Shown: positions 35,877 to 44,486, counted from the stretch's first letter. The stretch is DNA of 49,271 bases from Caproicibacter fermentans (GCF_009746625.1 NZ_VWXL01000081.1:1-49271), one strand, 5' to 3'. Notes: generated from the sequence alone by a model not told the origin. Numbers and translations are program-made.

Positions 35877-36440
35877 TTAACCGTTGACCGCCGCTGTTGT
35901 CAAGCGGGTAGAATTCGCCGGCCACTCCGTTTTCCATATGCAGAACAGTGACCTCATATCAAGAGCTTGTTTTTTGCCGTCATAGGAGCAGCAAAAATCA
36001 TGAAGCTCCAAGGTGTCTCCCGGAACTGCGGGAGGAGATTCGTTCTTCAGATTTGTAAGCGACAGCGGACGGAGGCCAAGCCTTCGCAGTTTTTCGGGCG
36101 GCAGAGCCGCAAACTCGTTCATTGGAAGATCAAGGCTGATTCTGCCGCCGCTCATATAAATCACCCTGTTGCAGATATCTTTCAGCCAGTGGAGCCTGTG
36201 TTCGGCGATCACGACAGTTTTGCCGCGCGACTTCCATAAAAGAATGGTACGCCTGAGGCTTTCTATCGCATCCATATCCAGGTTGGAGGTCGGCTCATCC
36301 AAGACAAAAACATCGGGATGCGCGGCGGATACCGAAGCGCATGCGACCTTTTGTTTTTCACCGCCGGACAGATTGAAGATACTGCGTCCGAGCAGTTTTT
36401 CCGCCTCCATATCGCGGGCTGCTTCATGTATTCTTGTTTT
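35877..36440 (-). pseudogene. Duplicated ABC ATPase (EcfA/CbiO-like) remnant
   Basis: The frame starts inside an ATPase domain, with signature FNLSGGEKQKVACAS, Walker B VFVLDEPTSNLD and switch AEHRLHWLKD, but has no Walker A. A second ATPase then begins (LELHDFCCSYDGKKQALDM) and ends after about 40 residues. A complete protein would have about 480 residues. The 5' junction near 36440 runs straight into flavodoxin sequence, so a deletion removed the Walker A part. It cannot hydrolyse ATP. Confidence 0.8.
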
Positions 36441-37092
36441 TCTGACCGTCACCCCAGCCGAAGGAGCCGAACAGAGCGATTTTTTTGCCGCTCAGCGAGT
36501 TTTCCAGGGCAGAGAACATAGGTCCGAACTCCGTATCATCCAACTCTTCGGTTCCCATCGCGGGGCAGCCAAATGCCACGGCATCATATCCAGGCAGTTT
36601 ATCAGCCGAGAACCCTGAGGGAGTTAAGAGGGTATCTTCGTAGGATTTCCAATATCCGCTGCATGTAAAGTTTCGGCCGTTGTTTTCAATGAAACCGACG
36701 ACGTCATGAAGCGGATAGCCAAGGAACAGGCCAATCTCATGCGGAAACTGCCGCTCAAGGCGAAAACGATCTGATAACTGCCGAAGAATACCTGTAAACC
36801 CATTTGAAATCGCATATCCCGATCGCTCTAGAAAATCACGGTTTGCCTGCTCGGATAGAATTCGGTTAATCCATTCCATGCGATAGATATAGATTAGAAA
36901 GAAGCCTGTTTTGCATTGCTTCAAGAGGCAAACAGAGAGTCCGTATGCATGCAGTTCCAAATCCTGTCCCGAAACCGCTTTTTTTACAATGTCTTCGTCA
37001 AACGATTGGAAGCTGAACAGATTCGACGGCTTTACGCCGGCCAGCGTTGGAGCGCATTGCTCCACGAAAACCGATTCAAACGATCGCCTCAT
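36424..37092 (-). pseudogene. DUF3793-flavodoxin in-frame deletion fusion
   Basis: Residues 1 to about 153 are a DUF3793 protein (RRSFESVFVEQCAPTLAGVK ... GLFLGYPLHDVVGFIENNG). The frame then passes without a break into the middle of a flavodoxin (FSADKLPGYDAVAFGCPAMG ... KKIALFGSFGWGDG) lacking the N-terminal FMN phosphate loop and the C-terminal end. Both genes are usually separate neighbours in clostridial iron loci. ATG 37092 follows GGAAGGAGAGG and overlaps the DUF2325 stop. Deletion scars at both ends of the flavodoxin piece explain the structure. Translation is likely, function is not. Confidence 0.75.
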
Positions 37093-37391
37093 GTTCCTCT
37101 CCTTCCGGGGCATTCGCAATGATTCTTTATAATGGCCCGCAGGGCGTTCAGACTGCTGAGATGGGATTGTTCAATGCTTGCGTTACACCGTGCTGATTCC
37201 AATACCGCAATTTCCTTCATCTTATGCGAACCCGTATTTGCAAACAGTTTAATCAGATCGGGTGAACCAATCTTTCGTTTCAAGTTTCCCTTAGTTATCA
37301 CATAAACCTTTGCCTTACAGCCATATGTTTCGCAGGTATCGACATAAAGCCGCTGCATGCAGCGGCTTCCGCCGACAATGACAACGCTCAT
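37089..37391 (-). CDS. DUF2325 protein
   Basis: This 100-residue protein starts MSVVIVGGSRCMQRLYVDTC and has KIGSPDLIKLFANTGSHKM and EQSHLSSLNALRAIIKNHC, marks of the DUF2325 family. The fold is probably Rossmann-like with conserved Cys and His residues; the function is unknown. AAGGAGG precedes the ATG. A DtxR-type box lies 21 bases upstream, so it opens a metal-controlled transcript with the DUF3793 gene. Confidence 0.85.
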   Translation of the reverse strand: MSVVIVGGSRCMQRLYVDTCETYGCKAKVYVITKGNLKRKIGSPDLIKLFANTGSHKMKEIAVLESARCNASIEQSHLSSLNALRAIIKNHCECPGRRGT

Positions 37392-37411
37392 GGCCTTCCT
37401 CCTTAATACTG

Positions 37412-37429
37412 AGTTAGAGTACTTTAACC
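37412..37429. promoter_or_regulatory. DtxR-family box upstream of DUF2325
   Basis: AGTTAGAGTACTTTAACC differs at one base from the box before feoB (GGTTAGAGTACTTTAACC). It is palindromic in its outer six bases. It likely binds one of the two DtxR-family regulators of this locus. Confidence 0.65.
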
Positions 37430-37491
37430 AATGCTCTGTTTTTTAGCGCCTCTCGGCGCTTTTAACCCATAGACAAGACGGCTCACGCTCG

Positions 37492-37653
37492 TCAGTCCGA
37501 TATTCCGCTGATCAGCCAGTGCCGTTTTTTCGCAATGTTTATTTTAACCGCATACCTTCCGATTGCCTGCAGCAACGCCCAGACGCAACTTATGGTCAGC
37601 ATGGCAGTAAGCCCGTACGCGAAAGAAAGCATCGCGTCAGCATCCACTTTCAT
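37492..37653 (-). CDS. Small membrane protein, 53 residues
   Basis: On the minus strand ATG 37653 opens MKVDADAMLSFAYGLTAMLT, then ISCVWALLQAIGRYAVKINI, ending KKRHWLISGISD. One membrane helix (about 8-32) precedes a basic tail. The ribosome site is weak. It follows the DtxR-like gene by 43 bases in the feoB transcript. It is a plausible accessory protein of the iron locus; no family is recognised. Confidence 0.45.
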   Translation of the reverse strand: MKVDADAMLSFAYGLTAMLTISCVWALLQAIGRYAVKINIAKKRHWLISGISD

Positions 37654-37696
37654 TTTTGGCGGTTCTTTCAATCTTCATAACCCTTTTGGTAAACAG

Positions 37697-38074
37697 TCAG
37701 GACATATCCCGCATAATTTCGCACATGCTCCCGATACGCTCATCGGATATCCCGGCAAGAAGCGCAAATACGGCGTTTCCGGCATCTTCCGGTGGTAATG
37801 CGAACTCTCGACAGAGGAACCGAAAGATAATCTCGTAATATGCGGAATAACGCACAGCCAGCTCACGGCCATTCTCCGTGAGAAATACCATGCCGTATTT
37901 CTCCTTTTGAACCAGCGCTTTGTCGCTGAGTGCTTCCATCATTCTGTATACGCTTGGTTTTGTGACATGGAGCGCTCGGGCAATGTCGACGCATCGCATT
38001 CCGCGTTCACCGCTGAGCGAATGCATGGTGATCAGATATCGGATGGATGATGCGGACAGTGTCTGCATTCTCAT
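37697..38074 (-). CDS. DtxR/MntR-like metalloregulator (second copy)
   Basis: This 125-residue regulator has an N-terminal winged helix (MRCVDIARALHVTKPSVYRMMEAL) and a helical dimerisation part with the metal-binding style of short DtxR-family proteins. GAAGGA precedes ATG 38074. It is encoded just after FeoB and the Cys-rich protein, so it is probably the local iron-dependent regulator. It differs clearly from the regulator at 41220. Confidence 0.8.
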   Translation of the reverse strand: MRMQTLSASSIRYLITMHSLSGERGMRCVDIARALHVTKPSVYRMMEALSDKALVQKEKYGMVFLTENGRELAVRYSAYYEIIFRFLCREFALPPEDAGNAVFALLAGISDERIGSMCEIMRDMS

Positions 38075-38091
38075 ACATCCTTCCCTCAGGA

Positions 38092-38253
38092 CTATTTTCC
38101 ATGATGGCAGCTGCCGCTCATGGGGCAGCCCGCGCAGTTGCAGGAGGACCTGCCCTTCTTTTTTCTTCCGACCATGCTGATAATAACCAGCGTCACCACA
38201 GCGGCCAGAATAACGCAGATGATCATGGTCGCAAGGTTTTCAGTCAACCACAT
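38092..38253 (-). CDS. FeoB-associated Cys-rich membrane protein
   Basis: This 53-residue protein has one N-terminal membrane helix (WLTENLATMIICVILAAVV), a basic stretch GRKKKGRSS and a Cys-rich tail SCNCAGCPMSGSCHHG that could hold a metal. It lies 35 bases after feoB. Such small proteins are regular companions of FeoB in Firmicutes and may take the place of FeoC. GAGGAGG lies 14 bases before the ATG, a long spacing. Confidence 0.8.
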   Translation of the reverse strand: MWLTENLATMIICVILAAVVTLVIISMVGRKKKGRSSCNCAGCPMSGSCHHGK

Positions 38254-38288
38254 AAGCGTTTTATTGTCCTCCTCTCTTCGTTTTTTTG

Positions 38289-40718
38289 TTATATTCCGGA
38301 TTTCGCGCCTATTTTTACATTGGATTTCAGCGTTTCGGACTCTTTATATGGTCTGAACAGCATGGTAACGATGAAAGCGACGTTGAGGAAAGCAACGATA
38401 GAACCGATGACGTTTCCGTTGCCAGAAAACAGCATGCCGAGCTGATAGACGGTCAGCGCGACGGCATAAGCAAAGACGCACTGATATCCGATGGCGAACC
38501 AGGTCCACTTGGAGTTGTTCATCTCACGCTTGATGGCGCCCATGGCTGCGAAGCAGGGGGCGCAGAGCAAGTTGAAGATCAGGAAGGAGTAAGCGGAAAG
38601 CGGGGTGAAGACGGCGCGCATGTTGTTCCATACCTGCCAGCCGTTCTCCGCCACCTCGTCGAAGCCCCCGAACAGGACGCCAAATGTTCCGACGACGTTC
38701 TCTTTGGCAATCAGGCCGGTGATGGAAGCGACCGCACCCTGCCAGTGGCCCCAGCCGAGCGGAATAAAGATCCAGGCGATCGCGGAGCCGACGGCGGCCA
38801 GAATGCTGTTTTCCATATCGCCGACCATCCCGAAGGAACCGTCTTCAACGCCAAAGCTCGACAGGAACCAAATCAAGATCGCCGCCAACAGGATGACGGT
38901 GCCGGCTTTCCGGATGAACGAGGATGCGCGTTCCCACATGGAACGAAGCAGATTGGAAACCGTCGGCCAGTGGTAAGCGGGAAGCTCCATGACGAACGGG
39001 GCTGGGTCTCCCGCGAACATCTTACTCTTTTTCAGCATGATGCCGGATATAACAATGGCGCAGATGCCGAGAAAATAGGCGCTGGGGGCGACCCACCACG
39101 CGCCGCCGAACAGCGCGCCGGCAATCAGGGCGATGATTGGAAGCTTCGCGCCGCAAGGAATAAAGGAAGTCGTCATAATGGTCATCTTGCGGTCCCGGTC
39201 GTTTTCGATGGTACGCGAAGCCATGATGCCCGGAACGCTGCAGCCTGTGCCGATCAGCATCGGGATAAACGACTTTCCGGAGAGTCCGAATTTTCGGAAG
39301 ATGCGGTCCATGACAAAGGCGACGCGCGACATATAGCCGCAGGATTCAAGAAAAGCGAGGAACAGGAACAAAACTAGCAGCTGAGGGACAAAGCCAAGCA
39401 CCGCGCCCACGCCGGCCACGATGCCGTCGAGGATCAGGCCTTCCAGCCAGTCCGCGCAGTGAATACTGTCCAGTCCGTTCTGCAATAAGACGGGAATGCC
39501 CGGCACCCACACGCCGTAGTCGGCGGGATCGGGTTCCTCCTTATCGGCGACCGCCAGATAGCTGTCGTACGTCACGGGGATTTCCTCTTCCACGTTTCCG
39601 ACGTCGTCGTAGAGATAAGCGGTCGCGGTAAGCGCGGCAGCTTTTGCGGGATCGACGCCAGCTTCTTCCGCGGCGGATTCAAAAGCGCCTTTGATCGCGC
39701 CGGGTTCGGTATATGCATCTACTGCTTCAGAGTAAGCGGAGGAGCCGATGCCGAACAGATGCCAGCCGTCGCCGAACACGCCGACGTTGGCCCAGTCGGT
39801 CGCCCATGAGCCCACCGTCGAGACAGAAATGAAGTATACGATGAACATGACCACTGCGAAAATGGGCAGCGCGGCCCAGCGGTTTGTCACCACACGGTCA
39901 ATTTTATCCGATGCCGAGAGTCTCCCGGCCTTTTTCTTTTTGTAACAGCTCTTGATGACGGAAGCTATGTAGAGATATCTCTCGTTTGTGATAATACTCT
40001 CGGCGTCGTCATCAAGCTCCGTCTCCGCGGCTTTGATATCCTCCTCGATGTGATCGCGCACCGGTTGACTCAACTTCAGCGGAGTCAGAACTTTTCCATC
40101 GCGCTCGAAGATCTTGATGGCATACCAGCGCTGCCGCTCAGGCGGCATGTTGTGCACGGCGGCTTTCTCAATATGGGCAATTGCATGTTCCACGGCGCCG
40201 CTAAAGGTGTGCATCGGGATTGTCTTTGTGGATTTGGCGGCTTCAATTGCGGCCTCCGCCGCTTCCATAATCCCTGTGACCTTCAGCGCTGAGATCTCAA
40301 CAATTTTGCAGCCGAGTTCACGGGACAGCTCGCTGATCTTGATCTGATCCCCGTTTTTTCTCACTACATCCATCATGTTTACGGCGATCACTACAGGAAT
40401 GCCGAGTTCCGTAAGCTGCGTTGTGAGGTAAAGGTTCCTCTCGAGGTTGGTGCCGTCCACGATATTGAGAATCGCGTCAGGCCGCTCACTGATCAGGTAG
40501 TTTCTCGCCACAACTTCCTCCAAGGTGTATGGGGAAAGGGAATAGATACCCGGCAGGTCCATAATGAGGACATCTTTATGATTCTTAAGCTTGCCCTCTT
40601 TTTTCTCTACCGTTACGCCCGGCCAGTTTCCGACAAACTGGTTGGAGCCGGTCAGCGCATTGAACAGCGTTGTCTTACCGCTGTTCGGGTTGCCTGCCAA
40701 GGCAATTTTGATCTCCAC
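38289..40718 (-). CDS. feoB: Ferrous iron transporter FeoB
   Basis: This 809-residue protein imports Fe(II). The cytoplasmic G-protein domain has GNPNSGKTTLFNALTGSNQF (G1), DLPGIYSLSPYTLEEVVARN (G3) and NMMD (G4). After it comes the membrane part with paired Gate motifs around FIPMLIGTGCSVPGIMASRT and IPCGAKLPIIALIAG. An acidic extracellular insert of roughly 90 residues lies between the first membrane helices. The start is GTG 40718 after AAGGAAGG. FeoA, its usual small partner, survives only as relics upstream. A DtxR-type box lies 23 bases before the start. Confidence 0.95.
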   Translation of the reverse strand: MEIKIALAGNPNSGKTTLFNALTGSNQFVGNWPGVTVEKKEGKLKNHKDVLIMDLPGIYSLSPYTLEEVVARNYLISERPDAILNIVDGTNLERNLYLTTQLTELGIPVVIAVNMMDVVRKNGDQIKISELSRELGCKIVEISALKVTGIMEAAEAAIEAAKSTKTIPMHTFSGAVEHAIAHIEKAAVHNMPPERQRWYAIKIFERDGKVLTPLKLSQPVRDHIEEDIKAAETELDDDAESIITNERYLYIASVIKSCYKKKKAGRLSASDKIDRVVTNRWAALPIFAVVMFIVYFISVSTVGSWATDWANVGVFGDGWHLFGIGSSAYSEAVDAYTEPGAIKGAFESAAEEAGVDPAKAAALTATAYLYDDVGNVEEEIPVTYDSYLAVADKEEPDPADYGVWVPGIPVLLQNGLDSIHCADWLEGLILDGIVAGVGAVLGFVPQLLVLFLFLAFLESCGYMSRVAFVMDRIFRKFGLSGKSFIPMLIGTGCSVPGIMASRTIENDRDRKMTIMTTSFIPCGAKLPIIALIAGALFGGAWWVAPSAYFLGICAIVISGIMLKKSKMFAGDPAPFVMELPAYHWPTVSNLLRSMWERASSFIRKAGTVILLAAILIWFLSSFGVEDGSFGMVGDMENSILAAVGSAIAWIFIPLGWGHWQGAVASITGLIAKENVVGTFGVLFGGFDEVAENGWQVWNNMRAVFTPLSAYSFLIFNLLCAPCFAAMGAIKREMNNSKWTWFAIGYQCVFAYAVALTVYQLGMLFSGNGNVIGSIVAFLNVAFIVTMLFRPYKESETLKSNVKIGAKSGI

Positions 40719-40740
40719 TTTCTATATCCTTCCTTTCTGT

Positions 40741-40758
40741 GGTTAGAGTACTTTAACC
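40741..40758. promoter_or_regulatory. DtxR-family box upstream of feoB
   Basis: GGTTAGAGTACTTTAACC is an 18-bp imperfect palindrome, nearly identical to the site at 37412-37429. It overlaps the end of the truncated second FeoA frame. Confidence 0.65.
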
Positions 40759-40856
40759 AATCGGCATAAATAAATAGGGGCCCCATGATATATCCGACCT
40801 CGATCATTTCCGACTTTTACCGTCCCGCCGATCTTTACATCCCTGAGCGTTTTTAT
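40745..40856 (-). pseudogene. feoA: Second FeoA relic, start lost and truncated
   Basis: On the minus strand the frame KTLRDVKIGGTVKVGNDRGR matches the start of FeoA (usually MKTLRDVK.G..VKV). The expected ATG reads ATA, although AAGGAGG is still in place upstream. After about 20 residues the similarity ends and the frame stops inside the metal box. The SH3-like core of FeoA is therefore gone. Confidence 0.6.
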
Positions 40857-40870
40857 AAATCATTCCTCCT

Positions 40871-41049
40871 TCATATCATGATTTTGCTTGCCATCTCTCT
40901 TCTGATGGCAATGGGGACTCTTTGATATTAACGATAACATTGTCTTCCCTCATGAAAATGACCGTAACGCTGCCTTCGGCGACAAAGCCGAGATCCTCCA
41001 CATCGGCTTTTCCACCGACTTTCCGGATCACAGCATCCTCGAGGTATCT
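40871..41049 (-). pseudogene. feoA: First FeoA relic, rearranged and frameshifted
   Basis: On the minus strand one frame reads AVIRKVGGKADVEDLGFVAE then GSVTVIFMREDNVIVNIKES, the body of FeoA. A frameshift near 40910-40920 moves to IAIRREMASKIMI and a stop, the normal FeoA end. The N terminus is missing or scrambled and a stop (41050-41052) precedes it. The gene is dead, but only a few changes away from a normal FeoA. Confidence 0.7.
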
Positions 41050-41051
41050 TT

Positions 41052-41103
41052 AATTAGAGGAATCTAACCGACGACTCAAATTATTGGTTAGTCTTTGCTA
41101 ACC
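41052..41103. promoter_or_regulatory. Two DtxR-type boxes at the feo promoter
   Basis: AATTAGAGGAATCTAACC (41052-41069) and GGTTAGTCTTTGCTAACC (41086-41103) share the GGTTAG/CTAACC outer halves. The second is extended to a 28-base palindrome with arms TTATTGGTTAG and CTAACCAATAA (41081-41108). They would control the minus-strand feo transcript. Confidence 0.65.
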
Positions 41104-41165
41104 AATAATAGTTTAATAGCTCTAACTAAATTTGTCAATAGATTTTTTGCCTATCTTGATTATCT

Positions 41166-41183
41166 GGTTAGAGTGTGTTAACC
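41166..41183. promoter_or_regulatory. DtxR-type box at the plus-strand regulator gene
   Basis: GGTTAGAGTGTGTTAACC lies 37 bases before the DtxR-family gene at 41220 and fits autoregulation. A weaker match (AGTTTAATAGCTCTAACT) lies at 41110-41127. Confidence 0.6.
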
Positions 41184-41219
41184 TGAAATCAATATCAAAT
41201 GAAAGTCGGTTAAAATGCC

Positions 41220-41612
41220 ATGAAAATATTCAGAGCGTTCGAGGATTACCTGGAGGCTATGTTGATGATGAAGGAGAAGCACGGCTATATTCGCTCCATT
41301 GACGTCGCCGAGGCGTTGGGTGTGACCAAGCCGAGTGTCACCTATACGACAAAGCGCCTGCGGGAAAATGGATATATTACAATGAATAAGGACGGCCTCA
41401 TCACGCTGACCGATTTGGGGATGGAAGTCGCCTCCCGCACCTGGAATCGCCACAAGCTGCTGACCGAATTCTTTATGAGGCTGGGTGTGGATGAAAAGAC
41501 CGCCCGAGAGGATGCCTGCAAGGTGGAGCATGACCTCAGCGAAAAAACTTTTGAAGCAATATGCCGCCATGCGGACCTGGAAAAGCAAAAATACCCTGAT
41601 GGGAAAGAATAA
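41220..41612 (+). CDS. DtxR/MntR-family metal-dependent regulator
   Basis: This 130-residue regulator starts MKIFRAFEDYLEAMLMMKEK. A winged helix follows (SIDVAEALGVTKPSVTYTTKRL), then the dimerisation part with metal-ligand-type residues HKLLTEFFMRLGV, CKVEHDLSEKTFEAIC. It lacks the SH3 domain, like MntR. It diverges from the feo genes and has a matching box at its own promoter. Iron or manganese cannot be told apart here. No strong ribosome site is present. Confidence 0.88.
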   Translation: MKIFRAFEDYLEAMLMMKEKHGYIRSIDVAEALGVTKPSVTYTTKRLRENGYITMNKDGLITLTDLGMEVASRTWNRHKLLTEFFMRLGVDEKTAREDACKVEHDLSEKTFEAICRHADLEKQKYPDGKE

Positions 41613-41646
41613 AAATTTCGTAAAGAGAAGGAAGGTTCTGCCGCGC

Positions 41647-41960
41647 TTATCTGCGGGCAAAACCTTTCTTCTTTTGATAGTGGCAGTCGCGGCATAGACC
41701 GCCACGCGCCAGAGTGTGCCGCCGGTTGAAGACACTGCCGCCGAGTCCGGCCATATCGTAATCGTAGGAGCACATAACGGGAGTAATTTCGGAGATACCC
41801 AGTCTCTGCATGGCATCTCCGGGTGAGAACGAAATCGGAATGAAAGCTTCGACGCCGTTTCTTTCAATTCGCACATCTTTGCGCGCACGATGGATTCCCC
41901 TCGGGCTTTCCGCAATCATACTTTGTAAATTCGCTTGGCGGTATGCTGCCAGACATTCCC
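41647..41960 (-). pseudogene. ATC hydrolase-like relic
   Basis: On the minus strand the frame ends VMCSYDYDMAGLGGSVFNRR then HTLARGGLCRDCHY. This resembles the C terminus of L-2-amino-thiazoline-4-carboxylate hydrolase-like proteins, which use such Cys/His residues. Upstream pieces are in shifted frames, and a normal N terminus of about 150 residues is absent. From 41960 to the terminator at 42139 no gene is visible. Confidence 0.45.
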
Positions 41961-42138
41961 GGATGAAGAGTACTATTTATTCGGCCATGATCACCGGCGC
42001 TCGTTCCGGCGTTTTTCGCTCCCACGGCACCGCCGCGCCGTCACTGTATTTCAAGTGGCTATCTTTCTGATTAGCGTTTTTTCGCTTTCCGGTATACTTT
42101 CAGATTAGCATTTATAGTATCTAAACTGAATTACAAAA

Positions 42139-42166
42139 CCCCTGTCCAGCTTCGTTTGGACAGGGG
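42139..42166 (-). terminator. Terminator of the BceAB-type operon
   Basis: Arms CCCCTGTCCA and TGGACAGGGG form a perfect 10-bp stem. On the minus strand GGGGTTTTGT follows, so it fits the end of the permease gene that stops at 42258. Confidence 0.75.
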
Positions 42167-42257
42167 AACATAAAAATTGTTTTTTCTGTCTACTTTCTAT
42201 TGACCAGTTCACTAAGCTGGAGGTTTTGGCTGATCTGTTATACGGAAGTAATCCCAC

Positions 42258-44486
42258 TTATAATTCCGCGATATACCTTCTGAACAGAGTATAGGTAGCA
42301 GTAAAATAGCAAATCAGTACCAACAGAAACGCACCGCAAACCTCGGCTATATTTGTATAAACTTGGCTTATTGTAACATATGGAATATATTCTCGATAGT
42401 TCTTTATTGATAAATATGTAAGGACGATTCCTGAGCCTAAAAAAGCAATGATGACAGGAAGTCCAAACCACAATAGCATTTGTTGGCGGATAATTTTTCC
42501 GATCCATTTATGATCTATTCCTAAATTTTCAATAATTTGAAACCGCTGTTTATGTTCAGTTGCATCCATTAATTGCTGCAGGGAAAGAATTGTGAGGCAA
42601 ATGACAATCAAAATGAGACTTGCGTATGTACCTCCAAGACGAAGCATCAGAGAATTTGAGATTCCTTCATTAAGTTGCAGCGTCTTTAAACGTACGAATC
42701 CACTGTTTTCTGGAATCGTTCCAATATGATTCATCCATTGCGTTATATCTTTTGACAGAGCTAAAGCGAAGTGATAGTCTAATGGACTTGTTGTATTGGC
42801 GGCATAAGACGTGGTTGCCAGCGTAAGTGTCTCACAAACATCATCAGGCAGAATATAAGCCATTTCCATGCCGCTCGTAAACATTCCCATCCCAACGTTT
42901 ACTTGATAATCTGCGTCAGGAGCCTTTTTTAGCGTATAATTTCCAGCCGTAATGCTCTGATGCGTGTTATCAAAATGAGAAATATCATCAGGTAGTGCCG
43001 TATTTCCCCATGCCACAGCAAAACCACTTTCCGGCAAGACAATTTCCGGATGCCCTGATAGCCGCAGTAAGGCATTATAATCGCTCAGAGAAACGCCTAG
43101 AATCGGCAGATTCTTTTTTATTCTTCGGTCAAAGTCATTTTTTTGTAAAAAATAAGCCTCCACATTTGCAGAATTTGTAACCTTATAGCCCCCACGTTTT
43201 AGATAGTTATCAATATACGAATAGTCCAAAGCAGACTTAGGCAGGTCCTCCACTCGTTTTACGGTTTGATATTGAGAAAATATCTGTACGTCAAAAATAG
43301 ATCGCACCGTTAGATAGCCATCTACCTCTCCCGTTAAAATTGGTAGCCAAGCGAGCAGCACTAGGGAACTCAATAATACACACGTCAGGATAGCCATGGT
43401 GTGGGAAGCGGTTTTCAGTTTTGAAACGATCTGACCCAACAGAAATAAATGAGTGTAATGGAACCGTGCAGAGTTTTTCTTTGCAACAAGCAGCAACCAT
43501 GATAGACTGCTGAAAATTGATACAATACTGAATAATATCATAATTACCCCAAGGATAGAAGGGATCGTGGTGTAAAGTTCCATCAATATGCCTTCTCTGA
43601 CCAACTCAGTAAAAAGATCCGTCATCCGTAAAAGAAAAACTCCGGCTGCCAGGCTTGCGACGGAGAGTATTGCGGCGGTCAGGCTTCCATTATGCTTCCA
43701 GACACAGGTTTCCAGCAGAAAAAATCCCGCCAGCACCAAAAAGAGCAGAGCGCTGAGGATACAAGGGACTACTGCCTCAATTCCCGCTTGGTTAAGTTTG
43801 TTCCAAAAGGGCAGGACACCGCACAAAGTCAAGAGCAGGATTCCCACATCTGAGAGCGAAGCGGCAATCAGGCTTTTCAACAGCATATCCTTTACGGTAA
43901 CCGTACTCTCGGTTTGCTGTTCTTCATGAAGCATGTCTATGATCTTTTGCCGGCGGATTACATGAACGTTTCCAAGGCCAATCACCGCAAATAAAGCTGT
44001 AAAAAAAAGAAAAGTCCAAAGAACAGTATCTGAAAAAACTGAGAAATATAATCGGTACGGTTCTCCGAAGGATGCCATGATGATCACACTGACGAACTGT
44101 GACAGAAGGGTACCGAGCAGGATCCCAAAAATGACAGCAATCAGTCCCATCAGGAGCGTTTCAAGAAAGAACAGATAAGCAACAGTCCTCTGTTCCATAC
44201 CAAGAATAATTTGAAGAGCGAACTCCTTTTTCCGACGCCGGATCATGTAGCGATTGACATAAGAAATCAAAAATACAAGCAGCAAGGCAATCAAGGGAAT
44301 GATAATTCTCATTTTACTCGAAAAATACTCCAAATCCATCTGGATCGGCAACCTATTGTTATAGGACGGGCTGGTGATGGATAAAAAGCCATAGAACAGG
44401 CCCACAGAAAGAACTAATGTTAACAAATAAATCAGATAATCTCTTGCAGAGCGTTTTGCATTTCGAAATGCCATTTTAGCGTACAT
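42258..44486 (-). CDS. BceB-type ABC permease
   Basis: This 742-residue FtsX-like permease has the BceB layout of about ten membrane helices and one large extracellular domain (about residues 390-600) between later helices. It begins MYAKMAFRNAKRSARDYLIY, a typical start. Such proteins remove peptide antibiotics from lipid II-cycle targets and signal to the partner kinase. It overlaps the ATPase gene by 11 bases. Confidence 0.93.
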   Translation of the reverse strand: MYAKMAFRNAKRSARDYLIYLLTLVLSVGLFYGFLSITSPSYNNRLPIQMDLEYFSSKMRIIIPLIALLLVFLISYVNRYMIRRRKKEFALQIILGMEQRTVAYLFFLETLLMGLIAVIFGILLGTLLSQFVSVIIMASFGEPYRLYFSVFSDTVLWTFLFFTALFAVIGLGNVHVIRRQKIIDMLHEEQQTESTVTVKDMLLKSLIAASLSDVGILLLTLCGVLPFWNKLNQAGIEAVVPCILSALLFLVLAGFFLLETCVWKHNGSLTAAILSVASLAAGVFLLRMTDLFTELVREGILMELYTTIPSILGVIMILFSIVSIFSSLSWLLLVAKKNSARFHYTHLFLLGQIVSKLKTASHTMAILTCVLLSSLVLLAWLPILTGEVDGYLTVRSIFDVQIFSQYQTVKRVEDLPKSALDYSYIDNYLKRGGYKVTNSANVEAYFLQKNDFDRRIKKNLPILGVSLSDYNALLRLSGHPEIVLPESGFAVAWGNTALPDDISHFDNTHQSITAGNYTLKKAPDADYQVNVGMGMFTSGMEMAYILPDDVCETLTLATTSYAANTTSPLDYHFALALSKDITQWMNHIGTIPENSGFVRLKTLQLNEGISNSLMLRLGGTYASLILIVICLTILSLQQLMDATEHKQRFQIIENLGIDHKWIGKIIRQQMLLWFGLPVIIAFLGSGIVLTYLSIKNYREYIPYVTISQVYTNIAEVCGAFLLVLICYFTATYTLFRRYIAEL

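Noticed and set aside
37445-37460. Hairpin AGCGCC-tctc-GGCGCT as terminator of the feo operon
   Set aside because: On the minus strand it is followed by A residues rather than T, and the stem is only six base pairs.
38286-39377. Long plus-strand frame of 363 residues opposite feoB
   Set aside because: It is a mirror frame of the FeoB membrane domain, rich in Asp, Gly, His and Arg with no family marks and no ribosome site.
41178-41915. Minus-strand frame of 245 residues across the DtxR gene
   Set aside because: Its first part overlaps the ATC-hydrolase-like relic in another frame and the rest is antisense to the DtxR regulator; composition is unlike a protein.
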